NCBI GenBank assembly: GCA_947497495.1
Contig: CANMGT010000002.1
Coordinates: 248,001-312,000, forward strand
Direction: 5' to 3'
Source of the DNA: an uncultured Lentibacter sp.
GTDB taxonomy: Bacteria; Pseudomonadota; Alphaproteobacteria; Rhodobacterales; Rhodobacteraceae
Length of the DNA stretch: 64,000 bases
Shown: positions 36,067 to 44,770 of the stretch, one piece after another
Numbering within the stretch: position 1 is the stretch's first letter
Layout of the letters: each line of letters starts with the position of its first letter
Made by a program: the position numbers and the translations under genes
The notes under the pieces: model-generated
What the model was told of the DNA's origin: nothing
What the model saw: only the letters and a program-made list of their open reading frames with translations
Database searches by the model: none

Positions 36067-37458
36067 CTAAACATCGGCGTTCGATGGCGGCCTTGACAGA
36101 ATGTCAGACATCTTCAAAAGCGCCGCGCGGTAGGTGTCGTGATCGATATCGACCGAAATACCGATGCGCACCGCGTTTGGCGAGGCCCCGTCTGCCAGCG
36201 CGAACTCGTCCGCCGCCTTAAGCAATATGCCCGCCCGCTCGCAAGCCAGCGCAAAGCTTGACCCGCGCCAGCCCTGCGGAAGTTTGAGCCAGAAGAACGA
36301 CACATCATGGCCAAAGGAAATGTCCCAACTGCCAAGGCAGTTCACCGCTTCCTGCACGCGCTCATTAATGAGCTTTCGCACGCGCGCCCGTATCTTCACA
36401 GCATCGCCGGTGCGCAACAGCGCTTCGCTGAGGTCAATGATCGGCTGCGGGATACCGTAGAACGACGACTGCGCAACCTGACGTACCAGCCGTGACTGGC
36501 CCTGAGGCGGCACAATGAAGCCAAACCTGAGCGCGCTCGACACCGACTTGGTTAGCGAGGAGATATACCAGCACAACTCGGGGCACAGCTCGCGGTAGGC
36601 AGGCCGCCCCTCCCACCAGATACAGTGACAATCATCCTCGATGATCTGAAGCTGGTGGCGGCGCGCGATCTCGACGATCTCCTTGCGCCGTGCAAGGCTG
36701 GTGCGGGTTGTCGTCGGGCTGTGGGCCTCGGCCGAGGTCAGCAAGGCCTGCGCACCGTGCTCGCGCAGCAACTGCTCAAGCCTGTCAGGCCGCAGCCCCT
36801 CCGCGTCCATCTCGACACCAATCAGTCGCGCGCGCAGCAGCTTGGCAGCGTGGCGCACTCCGGGATAGGCGAGTTCGTCGGTCAGGATGATAGGCGCAGG
36901 CCCGTGCAGTACGGCCTGAAGCGCAATGATTGTCGCGTTTTGCGCGCCCATCGCCAGCACAATGTCGTCCGCCGTGAGCCGCCCGGCACGCCCCGGCCCG
37001 ATCCAGTCAACAACCGCCTCGCGCGCGCCGCAATCCGTTTCGTCTGTCGGGTATGTCACATATTGCTTGGCGCCCTCGGCCCCGAGCGCGCGCAGATGCG
37101 CCGAAATCTCGTCAGACTGGCCGACATTCACGACCTGCGCCGAGCGAAAGTTAACCATATTCGCCTGCCCCGCGTTGAGCAGCGGCTCGGGTATGTCTTC
37201 GGCGGCGCGCGCGCCCGTTACAAAGGTGCCGCGCCCGACGGTTGTCTGCACAAGCCCCTCCTCAACGGCGAGCTTGTAAGCCCGCGCAACCGTGCCCGGG
37301 GTGATGCCAAGCTCCCACGCCAACTCGCGCACCGGCGGCAGGCGCGCGCCCTGCTCCAGCACACCGCTGCGCACCGCACTCCGCAGAGATTGTATCAATA
37401 CAATGTATTTAGGTCCGCGGGTCTGGGTGAAGTCTGGTGCCCAAATTGTATCAGTCAC
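36067..37458 (-). CDS. MocR-type GntR/aminotransferase regulator
   Basis: 463 residues. The N-terminal GntR winged helix (LPPVRELAWELGITPGTVARAYKLAVEEGL, residues about 40-70) is fused to a fold-type I PLP domain. The PLP-binding Lys is in WYISSLTKSVSSALRFGFIV, and the pocket region has IIEDDCHCIWWEG. MocR regulators sense PLP-linked ligands and usually control divergent genes. Here the divergent gene encodes a DUF1127 protein, and four TTGTATCA copies lie in and near the gap. Confidence 0.9.
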   Translation of the reverse strand: MTDTIWAPDFTQTRGPKYIVLIQSLRSAVRSGVLEQGARLPPVRELAWELGITPGTVARAYKLAVEEGLVQTTVGRGTFVTGARAAEDIPEPLLNAGQANMVNFRSAQVVNVGQSDEISAHLRALGAEGAKQYVTYPTDETDCGAREAVVDWIGPGRAGRLTADDIVLAMGAQNATIIALQAVLHGPAPIILTDELAYPGVRHAAKLLRARLIGVEMDAEGLRPDRLEQLLREHGAQALLTSAEAHSPTTTRTSLARRKEIVEIARRHQLQIIEDDCHCIWWEGRPAYRELCPELCWYISSLTKSVSSALRFGFIVPPQGQSRLVRQVAQSSFYGIPQPIIDLSEALLRTGDAVKIRARVRKLINERVQEAVNCLGSWDISFGHDVSFFWLKLPQGWRGSSFALACERAGILLKAADEFALADGASPNAVRIGISVDIDHDTYRAALLKMSDILSRPPSNADV

Positions 37459-37525
37459 AATGTTTTCCTAGTAAGAATCCTGTTGGTTTCGTATTTGTAT
37501 CACACAAAATCAAAACATTGTATCA
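37390..37525 (+). promoter_or_regulatory. Four direct TTGTATCA repeats at the MocR/DUF1127 promoters
   Basis: TTGTATCA occurs at 37390, 37446, 37495 and 37518, all in the same orientation. The first lies in the start of the regulator gene and is part of the palindrome ATTGTATCAATACAAT; the last is 19 nt before the DUF1127 start. An 8-mer seen four times in 136 bp is far beyond chance. Direct repeats of this kind are typical operators of MocR regulators. Confidence 0.65.
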
Positions 37526-37543
37526 ATATTTGAGGAGGAAACG

Positions 37544-37777
37544 ATGCTTACATTAACACAATACGACCCCTCCAACCTGACAAAGCTTGGAAACGTCAAC
37601 ACATTGCCGCTCGTCTCGCGCGTGGCGCTGAAGACAGCCTATGTGACGTTTGTCTGGTCAGAGCGCAGCCGCACACGCGCCGCCCTCAAGGATATTGACG
37701 CCACACGCCTCGCAGACATTGGCCTCACAGAGGCGCAAGCGCAGGCCGAGAGCAAAAAATGGTTCTGGAGGCCGTGA
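37544..37777 (+). CDS. DUF1127 domain protein
   Basis: 77 residues with GAGGAGG well placed before the ATG. The C-terminal half is the Arg-rich DUF1127 (YjiS-like) motif: WSERSRTRAALKDIDATRLADIGLT. DUF1127 proteins are small, often stress-induced, and linked to RNA turnover or phosphate/carbon responses in alphaproteobacteria. Divergent from the MocR regulator, which probably controls it. A strong terminator follows at 37817. Confidence 0.87.
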   Translation: MLTLTQYDPSNLTKLGNVNTLPLVSRVALKTAYVTFVWSERSRTRAALKDIDATRLADIGLTEAQAQAESKKWFWRP

Positions 37778-37816
37778 CATCCCGCTAACCTCTTCCTAAC
37801 AGAACTCATTTGACTG

Positions 37817-37843
37817 GGCCGGAGCTTGCTCCGGCCTCTTTTT
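37817..37843 (+). terminator. Rho-independent terminator after the DUF1127 gene
   Basis: Perfect 8-bp stem GGCCGGAG/CTCCGGCC (37817-37824 and 37829-37836) with loop CTTG and tail TCTTTTT. Confidence 0.9.
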
Positions 37844-37863
37844 ACAGAACGACTTTTGCGGAG

Positions 37864-38283
37864 CTACTTGGGCGGGATAGAATAGGTCATCGTCGAGCGT
37901 GCGACGGGTTTGTCTTCGCCAACCGAGTAAAGCAGCACATCGCCAACAGCCAGAACACGGCCCAGTTTGAGCAATGTGCATTTTGCCAACAAGTCTTTGC
38001 CCGAGGCCGGTTTTCGCATGAAGTCCAGGCTGCAACTTGTTGTTACGGCAAGAGCTTTCTTGCCGACCATAGACAGAACTGCGGCGTAAACGGCCACGTC
38101 GGCCAGCATAAACATCGTCGGGCCAGACACGGTGCCGCCCGGGCGTAGGTGCTTTTCTTCGATAGGTATGCGAATCTCGACATACATCTCGTCAACGCGC
38201 TCGACGACAAACTCGCCTTTGACCTGTGGAAACACCTCATCCAGAAACGCCTGAAGCGCGTCTTTGTCCAATGCGACTGCCAT
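37864..38283 (-). CDS. PaaI family thioesterase
   Basis: 139 residues of hotdog fold. Family signatures: LRPGGTVSGPTMFMLADVAVYAAVLSM (the Asp is the usual general base region) and SLDFMRKPASGKDLLAKC. Acyl-CoA or phenylacetyl-CoA thioesterase; the substrate is not defined by sequence. Divergent from the crotonase-like gene. Confidence 0.85.
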   Translation of the reverse strand: MAVALDKDALQAFLDEVFPQVKGEFVVERVDEMYVEIRIPIEEKHLRPGGTVSGPTMFMLADVAVYAAVLSMVGKKALAVTTSCSLDFMRKPASGKDLLAKCTLLKLGRVLAVGDVLLYSVGEDKPVARSTMTYSIPPK

Positions 38284-38341
38284 GTCTTTACCTCTCCCTG
38301 ATCACACGATTAAACTGCCTGTGAGCCAAGCGGAGGGCAAG

Positions 38342-39127
38342 ATGGGAATTCTGGAACGTAACGACACAGGGGCAGTGGCACATTTGCGCATGAACGCGCC
38401 AGAGCGGCTGAACGCGCTGTCAGACGAGATGATTGCGGAGCTGCAAAGCGCCTTTGACGCGCTGAAAAACGACAAGAGCATTCGCGCGATTGTGCTTTCA
38501 GGCGCAGGCAAAGCGTTTTGCGCGGGCCATGACCTCAAACAAATGACAGCTGCGCGCCAAGCGGAAGACGGCGGCAAAGCGGCCTTTGCAGACCTGTTCG
38601 CGCGCTGTGCGGCGATGATGGTCTCGATCCGCGCCCTGCCCCAACCCGTCATCGCGGCGCCGCACGGCATCGCCACGGCGGCAGGCTGCCAACTGGTCGC
38701 CTCCTGCGACATGGCCGTGGCCGCCGAGGGCACCCGTTTTGGCGTCAATGGCGTCAACATCGGGCTGTTCTGCTCGACGCCAATGGTGGCTTTGAGCCGC
38801 AATATCACCCGCAAGCAAGCGTTTGAAATGCTCACCACGGGTAAGTTCATCGAGGCGGACAAGGCCGAAGCGCTGGGGCTGGTGAACCGCGTGGTGCCCG
38901 CGGAGACTGTTATGGCCGAGGCGCTCGCCTTGGCGCAGACTGTCGCTGACAAACTTGGTGCGGCTGTGAAAATCGGCAAGGAAGCCTTTTACCAGCAGGC
39001 CGAGATGGGCCTTGAAGACGCTTATGCCTACACAGGTGACGTGATGGTTGAGAATATGCTTTACCGCGACACCGAAGAAGGAATAGCGGCGTTTTTGGAG
39101 AAACGCGCGCCGGATTGGGAGCAATAG
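38342..39127 (+). CDS. Enoyl-CoA hydratase-like protein, ECHDC3 type
   Basis: 261 residues from the ATG at 38342, which has GGAGG 7 nt upstream; the frame opens at 38264 but the earlier start candidates overlap the divergent gene and lack a ribosome-binding site. Crotonase fold: oxyanion-hole block AFCAGHDLKQM, PHGIATAAGCQLVASCDMAV. At the usual catalytic Glu (the PE.LG block) the sequence reads GVNIGLFCSTP, without Glu. That pattern is the one of ECHDC3-like proteins, whose activity is poorly known, so hydratase function should not be assumed. Confidence 0.85.
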   Translation: MGILERNDTGAVAHLRMNAPERLNALSDEMIAELQSAFDALKNDKSIRAIVLSGAGKAFCAGHDLKQMTAARQAEDGGKAAFADLFARCAAMMVSIRALPQPVIAAPHGIATAAGCQLVASCDMAVAAEGTRFGVNGVNIGLFCSTPMVALSRNITRKQAFEMLTTGKFIEADKAEALGLVNRVVPAETVMAEALALAQTVADKLGAAVKIGKEAFYQQAEMGLEDAYAYTGDVMVENMLYRDTEEGIAAFLEKRAPDWEQ

Positions 39128-39134
39128 GTTTCGA

Positions 39135-39176
39135 ATTTGCATTGCAAATCCGACCAGCTGGGGGCGTTGCCCCCAG
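39135..39176. repeat. Two adjacent palindromes; Rhodobacterales-type hairpin repeat
   Basis: ATTTGCA-T-TGCAAAT (39135-39149) is followed by CTGGGGGC-GTT-GCCCCCAG (39158-39176), then ACCCCCAGAGTATTT. I know very similar GC-rich hairpins as a frequent intergenic repeat in Rhodobacterales. Here it sits between convergent genes and may act as a bidirectional transcription stop. Confidence 0.7.
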
Positions 39177-39190
39177 ACCCCCAGAGTATT

Positions 39191-39964
39191 TCAGTCAAGA
39201 AAAAGCCTAAGGGTAGAAGCTTCGGCCAGATAGGGCAGACGCGCGCGGGCGGCCTTAACACGGGGCAGATCGAGGCACGCAATCAGTGTTTCAGGGGCCA
39301 AACCAGCGCGGGCCAGCTCGACGCCGTCAGGGGCCGCGATGAAGCTTTCGCCCAGAAACCTGAGGCCGTTGTCAGTGCCCGCGTGGTTGGCATAGGCGAG
39401 GAACATGCCGTTTTCATAGGCCCTTGAGGGCACCATTGTGCGCGCCACCCAGCCCCAGTCGGCGCTGAGGGCGGTTGGCACAAGGCAAAGCCCGGCACCT
39501 TGGGAGGCAACAAAGCGCGCGGCTTCGGGGAACTCGATGTCATAGCAGATCAGCGTGGCGACTTTGAAACCGCAAAGCTCGAACAGCGCGCAGCCCGCTC
39601 CGGCTGTGTAGTGGTTGCGCTCGCCCCCCGGCGGGATAGCCAGCTTGCGTTGGTGCACAAGGCGCTTGCCGTTGGATGCCCAACACTGGGCCGCGTTGTA
39701 GACATGCTCACCGTCGCGTTCTGCAAAGGAGCAATGGAGCGCAAGCCCGTGCTTTTGCGCCAGTGCTCTGAGGGCTTGCGAGGTTGGCCCGTCGGCAGGC
39801 TCGGCACGCTGCAAAACCTGCACGCCGATGTTATAGCCCGTTGCGAACAGCTCGGGGCAGAGCGCCAGATCCACATCAAGCCCTTGCAGGGCCTCATCAA
39901 GCCAGCTCAGTCGCTCTTCAACGCTGGCAAGCTGGGCAGGCGTTTGCAGAACCGCCAGCCTCAC
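39191..39964 (-). CDS. Carbon-nitrogen hydrolase (nitrilase superfamily)
   Basis: 257 residues. The Glu-Lys-Cys triad of the superfamily is visible: LALCPELFATGYNIG (Glu), VHQRKLAIPPGGERNHYTAG (Lys), and VATLICYDIEFPE (Cys). Probably an amidase of the omega-amidase or aliphatic amidase branch; substrate unknown. Its start overlaps the M24-like gene end by 4 nt, so the two are translated together. Confidence 0.87.
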   Translation of the reverse strand: MRLAVLQTPAQLASVEERLSWLDEALQGLDVDLALCPELFATGYNIGVQVLQRAEPADGPTSQALRALAQKHGLALHCSFAERDGEHVYNAAQCWASNGKRLVHQRKLAIPPGGERNHYTAGAGCALFELCGFKVATLICYDIEFPEAARFVASQGAGLCLVPTALSADWGWVARTMVPSRAYENGMFLAYANHAGTDNGLRFLGESFIAAPDGVELARAGLAPETLIACLDLPRVKAARARLPYLAEASTLRLFLD

Positions 39965-41118
39965 GAGTCAGTGACCATGACTTCGCGGGGGTAATCTGTG
40001 AGGTAGTCACAACCCGTGTCCGTGACCACGACAGAATCGCCGATGCGCCCTGCTGTCTGCCCGTCGACCGAGATGCCGCCATCAACCGCGAAAGTCATCC
40101 CTGCTTGCAGCACGGTTTCGTCGCCAGCCTTCAGCTCGGGCGCTTCAAGGTAGGCCACGCCAATGGAGCGGCCCGTGCGGTAGCCCGTCTCATAGCCGCG
40201 CTCCTTATAGACAGCGTTGGCGGCCGCCGCGACGTCGGAGGCATGCACGCCCGGTTTGATCGCCGCAATCGCGGCTTGCTGCGCGGCGATCGCGGCCTCT
40301 TGCACGCGCACATCGGCTTCGTGCACGTCGCCGATGTGAAACATCCTGTCAAAGCCAAGTTTATACTGCTTGAACTGCGCCATGTTGCAAAAGCAGAAGT
40401 AGACCGGATCAAACCGCTCATAGGCCTTCACCGAAGCGCGCCTGTGCACCATCGAGGTGTCGCGCCCCGATTGCAGAACCTGCAGGTTGTGGATCATCGG
40501 CGACACAAAGCGCTCCCAGCCTTTCGCCGTGAGGAACTGCGCGGCGCGGCGCGTGCCTGCATCGATGACCGCCAAGGCGCTTTCCCACTCCTGCGCCCCA
40601 GCATGCAGGCTCTGATGCGCGGCCGACATCATCGCCCCAGCGATCTGCCCTGCCTCGCGCATCACCTCGATCTCAAGCGGTGACTTGATCATGCGTTGCG
40701 CGCCAAGAACGGGGCCGATGTCGCGTAAAACCGCGCCCTTGAAGCGCTCGTCAAGGAAGTTGCGCACAATCGCGGGCAGGCTGGCGCGCTCAACCCAGAG
40801 CTCTTCGGGCAGCCCACCGAGTGCGCCTTCCAAGGCACGCCCCCACGTGTTCTGGCCAGCGTCTTCCCATGTGCGCACATCTTGTACCCATGTCATCTCG
40901 CCAACCATCTCGCTTTCCATAAGCGGTGTGATCACCACGGGCGCGTCGTCGGCTTTGACGACAAGCATGCTCGGGCGGCCAAATTCTATGCCCAGATAGC
41001 CCCAAAACCCAGCCAGATACGCGATCGAGCTTTCGTCGGTGAAAACAGCGGCTTCGATGCCCTGGTCCTTCATGCGGGCTTGCAGGGCGATGGTGCGGTT
41101 TTGGGCTTCAATGAGCAT
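39961..41118 (-). CDS. M24 (creatinase/aminopeptidase P) family homologue with degraded metal site
   Basis: 385 residues from the ATG at 41118 (GGAG upstream). The N-terminal creatinase-type domain (TDESSIAYLAGFWGYLG) and the C-terminal pita-bread domain are present. The five metal ligands of active M24 peptidases (Asp, Asp, His, Glu, Glu) are mostly lost: DPVYFCFCNMAQF has Cys where the first Asp is expected, TGRSIGVAYLE has Arg in place of the ligand His, and FAVDGG and GRIGDSVV lack the Glu residues. It may therefore be a metal-independent hydrolase like creatinase. The linked nitrilase-like gene fits a small C-N-bond catabolic pathway. Confidence 0.82.
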   Translation of the reverse strand: MLIEAQNRTIALQARMKDQGIEAAVFTDESSIAYLAGFWGYLGIEFGRPSMLVVKADDAPVVITPLMESEMVGEMTWVQDVRTWEDAGQNTWGRALEGALGGLPEELWVERASLPAIVRNFLDERFKGAVLRDIGPVLGAQRMIKSPLEIEVMREAGQIAGAMMSAAHQSLHAGAQEWESALAVIDAGTRRAAQFLTAKGWERFVSPMIHNLQVLQSGRDTSMVHRRASVKAYERFDPVYFCFCNMAQFKQYKLGFDRMFHIGDVHEADVRVQEAAIAAQQAAIAAIKPGVHASDVAAAANAVYKERGYETGYRTGRSIGVAYLEAPELKAGDETVLQAGMTFAVDGGISVDGQTAGRIGDSVVVTDTGCDYLTDYPREVMVTDS

Positions 41119-41351
41119 CGTTACGTCTCCTTCTGTTGAGTGAAGCCTAACCCGCATCAACATGCGCGCCTATCCGCCTGCGACGGGCTTTGCGGCAAAA
41201 AATGTCGCTTTAGGGTGGTTTTTCCGTTAACCAAATCCAAACAACTGTTTCGTTAACTTTGCCTTTTTTTCCGCGCATTTGCCTTAATCTTGCCACATTT
41301 AAGCGGCAAAAAGGCCCAGAACCGCGGGGGCGGAAAGAAATTACGACCGTG

Positions 41352-42683
41352 ATGAAAATCATCAAGTGGGTTACCGTCGGCACTTTGTCTCTCCAGGCCA
41401 CGCTCTCTCTGGCCGCCGATACGCCAAAACCGGTAACCCACTCGGATTTCCCTGAATTTCCCTTTGAACAAGTCTTGCTGGGCCGTGATCTGTTTCACGA
41501 CCCTATCCTGTCCGGAAATCGCAACATTTCCTGCGCCAGTTGCCACCACGCGATGCTCGGCTCGGCCGACGCGGTGCCGCTGTCTGTGGGCGAAGGCGGG
41601 CTTGGGCTTGGGGCCAAGCGCCACGGTACAGCCGAGGCCCCTGCCCACCAGCATATTCCGCGCAACGCGCCTGCGATATTCAACCTCGGGGCAAGCGAGT
41701 TCACGACGCTGTTTCACGACGGACGGGTGATGAAAGACGCCGCAGCCCCTGGCGGGTTTGCGATGCCTGAAGGGCGCGCGCTTGAACGCGAAGCGGCCTC
41801 GACACTGGCCGCGCAGGCCTTGCTTCCGATCCTCTCGCCGGAAGAGATGGCAGGCTCGGAGGGCGAGAACGAGATTGCCAATGCGGTGGCGCGTGAAGAA
41901 ATCCGCGGGCCTGACGGCGCATGGGCCATGCTGGCAGCGCGCGTGAATGCCCTGCCCGGCTACCGCGCACAGTTTGACGGGCTCATCGGCGCGGGCAAGC
42001 CCGTGCATATCTCCGACATTGGCAACGCAATTGGTGCGTTTCTGTCGTACGAGTTTCGCGCCGACAACAGCGCCTTTGACGCTTATCTGGGCGGGCGCGA
42101 GCGCGCTCTGACACCGCCGCAAAGGCGCGGCATGGAGCTGTTTTACGGCAAGGCAGACTGCAGCAGCTGCCACGCGGGAACCTTCCAGACCGACCATAAG
42201 TTCTACGCCATCGGCATCCCCCAGATCGGGCCGGGAAAAGGCCACGGCGTGGCTGGCGCTGACCACGGGCGCTCGGCTGTCACCGGTGACTCTGCTGACA
42301 AATACTGCTTTCGCACCCCTTCGCTGCGCAATGTCGCTCTGACAGGGCCCTACGGCCACTCCGGCGCATACGCGACGCTTGAGGAAGTGGTGCGCCACCA
42401 CCTTGCACCGCGCGAAAAGCTGATGTCGTTTGACCCGACAAAAGCGCCCCTGCCTGCCCTGTCGGGCTACGGGGTTGTGACGCCACAAATGCCCGACAAG
42501 GACGAGCTGGAACGCATCGCAGCGGCGATCACCATTGACCTGCCGCCGCTGAGCGACAAAGAGGTTGATGATATCATCTCTTTTTTACACAGCTTGACCG
42601 ACCCTGCCTCTGTGAATGGACGTTTGGGCGCGCCCAGAATAGTTCCCTCAAAGCTCAAGGTTGACACGCTGGCCGACCAATGA
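41352..42683 (+). CDS. Diheme cytochrome c peroxidase (MauG-like)
   Basis: 443 residues from the ATG at 41352; the frame opens at 41259. A signal peptide (KWVTVGTLSLQATLSLAA) precedes two CXXCH heme sites, CASCHHAMLG near residue 60 and CSSCHAGTFQ near residue 265. Blocks such as RNAPAIFNLGASEFTTLFHDGR and FRTPSLRNVALTGPYGHSGAY belong to the bacterial cytochrome c peroxidase/MauG family. It acts in the periplasm, reducing peroxide or oxidising a protein or small substrate. Confidence 0.88.
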   Translation: MKIIKWVTVGTLSLQATLSLAADTPKPVTHSDFPEFPFEQVLLGRDLFHDPILSGNRNISCASCHHAMLGSADAVPLSVGEGGLGLGAKRHGTAEAPAHQHIPRNAPAIFNLGASEFTTLFHDGRVMKDAAAPGGFAMPEGRALEREAASTLAAQALLPILSPEEMAGSEGENEIANAVAREEIRGPDGAWAMLAARVNALPGYRAQFDGLIGAGKPVHISDIGNAIGAFLSYEFRADNSAFDAYLGGRERALTPPQRRGMELFYGKADCSSCHAGTFQTDHKFYAIGIPQIGPGKGHGVAGADHGRSAVTGDSADKYCFRTPSLRNVALTGPYGHSGAYATLEEVVRHHLAPREKLMSFDPTKAPLPALSGYGVVTPQMPDKDELERIAAAITIDLPPLSDKEVDDIISFLHSLTDPASVNGRLGAPRIVPSKLKVDTLADQ

Positions 42684-42713
42684 GGTTGCGCCGCGCTGAC
42701 GCGCGTCGCCGCT

Positions 42714-42742
42714 GGCGGGGCCTCGCTGCGCTCGGCCCCGCC
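42714..42742. terminator. GC-rich hairpin after the peroxidase gene
   Basis: Stem GGCGGGGCC (42714-42722) with GGCCCCGCC (42734-42742) and an 11-nt loop. No T-tract follows, so it is either a Rho-assisted stop or an intergenic palindrome. Confidence 0.45.
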
Positions 42743-42798
42743 AACAAAGCCAAAGCTTAGGCCTTTTCAAGCAGGGCCACTTGCCCTACATCGCAGCT

Positions 42799-44142
42799 AT
42801 GACAGTGAGATTGAACATCATCGGCGGCGGGCTTGCGGGCTCGGAGGCGGCTTGGCAGGCGGCCAACATGGGCGTTCCCGTGACCATTCACGAAATGCGC
42901 CCCAAGGTTGGCACCTTTGCCCACCAAACGGGCGATCTGGGCGAAATGGTCTGCTCCAACTCGTTCCGCTCGGACGACAGCGAACAAAACGCCGTGGGGC
43001 TGCTGCACTGGGAAATGCGCGCCGCGAACGGGCTGATCATGGCCATGGCCGACAAACACCGCCTGCCCGCGGGCGGCGCTTTGGCGGTGGATCGCGAGCC
43101 ATTTGCCGCCTCTGTCACCGAGAGCCTCAAGGCGCACCCGCTGATCGACGTCTCCTATGAGGAGATCACCGAGCTGCCCACCGGGGGCCACTGGATCGTC
43201 GCGACTGGCCCGCTCACCTCGGACGCCCTCAGCGCCGCGATCGCCAAAGCCACGGGCGCCGATGCGCTGGCGTTTTTTGACGCCATCGCGCCGATTGTTT
43301 ACGCCGACAGCATCAACATGGACATCGCATGGTTGCAGTCGCGCTATGACAAGGGCGAGACCGAGGAAGAGCAGAAAGCCTACCTCAACTGCCCGATGGA
43401 CGAAGCGCAGTATAACGCTTTCATCGACGCGCTCCTGGCCTCAGAGCAGGCCGAGTTCCGCGACGGCGAAACCGCCAAATACTTTGACGGCTGCCTGCCG
43501 ATCGAAGTCATGGCCGAGCGGGGCCGTGAAACGCTCCGGTTTGGTCCGATGAAGCCTGTCGGCCTCACAAACGCCCACGCACCAGACGTCAAAGCGCACG
43601 CCGTCGTGCAACTGCGCCGCGACAACGCGCTTGGCACCCTGCTCAACATCGTCGGCTTTCAGACCAAAATGAAATACGGCGCGCAAACCGAAGTGCTGCG
43701 GATGATCCCCGGCCTTGAAGAGGCGCGCTTTGCCCGCTTGGGCGGCATTCACCGCAACAGCTTCATCAACTCGCCAACACTACTGGACAGCCAGATGCGC
43801 CTGCGCACACAGCCGCATATCCGCTTTGCAGGGCAAATAACGGGCGTTGAAGGCTACGTGGAATCGGCCGGCATGGGCCTTCTCGCGGGCCGCCTCGCCG
43901 CCGCTGAAATGCTCGGAAAAACGTTGGAATCCCCTGCTCCTGAAACGGCGACAGGCGCGCTTGTCACGCATATCACAGGCGGCGCGGAGGCCAAAACCTT
44001 CCAGCCGATGAACGTCAACTTCGGGCTGTTCCCGCCGGTAGACGGGCTCAAAGGCGGGCGCCGTGGCCGCAAAGACCGCTACAAAGCCTACACCGACCGC
44101 GCCAAAGACCTCTGGAAAGACTGGCTGGACGCGCAGGCATAA
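42799..44142 (+). CDS. trmFO: Methylenetetrahydrofolate-tRNA-(uracil-54) methyltransferase TrmFO
   Basis: Flavin- and folate-dependent enzyme making ribothymidine 54 in tRNA. 447 residues from the ATG at 42799. FAD-binding dinucleotide fold at the start ([18 protein letters not shown]), then [12 protein letters not shown] with a conserved Cys, [17 protein letters not shown], and [20 protein letters not shown]. Typical length and no damage. Confidence 0.96.
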   Translation: MTVRLNIIGGGLAGSEAAWQAANMGVPVTIHEMRPKVGTFAHQTGDLGEMVCSNSFRSDDSEQNAVGLLHWEMRAANGLIMAMADKHRLPAGGALAVDREPFAASVTESLKAHPLIDVSYEEITELPTGGHWIVATGPLTSDALSAAIAKATGADALAFFDAIAPIVYADSINMDIAWLQSRYDKGETEEEQKAYLNCPMDEAQYNAFIDALLASEQAEFRDGETAKYFDGCLPIEVMAERGRETLRFGPMKPVGLTNAHAPDVKAHAVVQLRRDNALGTLLNIVGFQTKMKYGAQTEVLRMIPGLEEARFARLGGIHRNSFINSPTLLDSQMRLRTQPHIRFAGQITGVEGYVESAGMGLLAGRLAAAEMLGKTLESPAPETATGALVTHITGGAEAKTFQPMNVNFGLFPPVDGLKGGRRGRKDRYKAYTDRAKDLWKDWLDAQA

Positions 44143-44161
44143 CCACGGCTAGACTTGCTCC

Positions 44162-44770
44162 ATGACAGACAAGTTTCTCACCAAAGCCTACGAAACAGCA
44201 GGCGACACGCGTGATCTTTACGCAGCTTGGGCCAAGTCCTATGACGACGAGCTTGGCCGCAACGGCTATGTCACGCCTGAGCGCTGCGCCAAGGCGCTGG
44301 CCAAACACAGCAAAGACATGCATGCGCCGATCCTTGATTTCGGCTGCGGCACAGGCCTCTCCGGCCTTGCGCTTAAACTGGCGGGCTTTGACGTGATCGA
44401 CGGCGCCGACGTGACACAAGACATGCTTGACGGCGCTAAAGCCAAGCAGCTCTACCGCAACCTCAGCCTGATAGAACCCGGTGCAGACCTGACGCACACA
44501 CCCGGCACCTACGCCGCGATAACGGCCATCGGCGTCATTGGCACAGGTGCCGCGCCGATCTCGGTGTTTGACATCATCATGAAGGGCCTCGCCAAAGGCG
44601 GCCTAACAGTGCTCAGCTTCAATGACCACGCCCTTGAAGACCCCTACTATGAAGGCAAACTCAACGAGTATCTCGACTGCGGCGCAGCCCAGTTGCTGCA
44701 CAAAAGTTACGGCCCGCACATTCCGGGGATCAACCTGAACTCCAACGTCTATGTACTTGAAAAGCTGTGA
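44162..44770 (+). CDS. Class I SAM-dependent methyltransferase
   Basis: 202 residues. Motif I is APILDFGCGTGLSGLALKLAG, followed by VTQDMLDGAKAK and late blocks ALEDPYYEGKLNEYL. It resembles Williams-Beuren-region (WBSCR27)-like and TPR-linked methyltransferases, with substrate unknown. Its stop overlaps the gluQ start (GTGA), implying coupled translation. Confidence 0.85.
   Translation: MTDKFLTKAYETAGDTRDLYAAWAKSYDDELGRNGYVTPERCAKALAKHSKDMHAPILDFGCGTGLSGLALKLAGFDVIDGADVTQDMLDGAKAKQLYRNLSLIEPGADLTHTPGTYAAITAIGVIGTGAAPISVFDIIMKGLAKGGLTVLSFNDHALEDPYYEGKLNEYLDCGAAQLLHKSYGPHIPGINLNSNVYVLEKL

Noticed and set aside
39961..41118. DMSP lyase DddP, which is also M24-like and common in roseobacters
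   Set aside because: The N-terminal sequence and length do not resemble DddP as I know it, and the metal ligands are lost.
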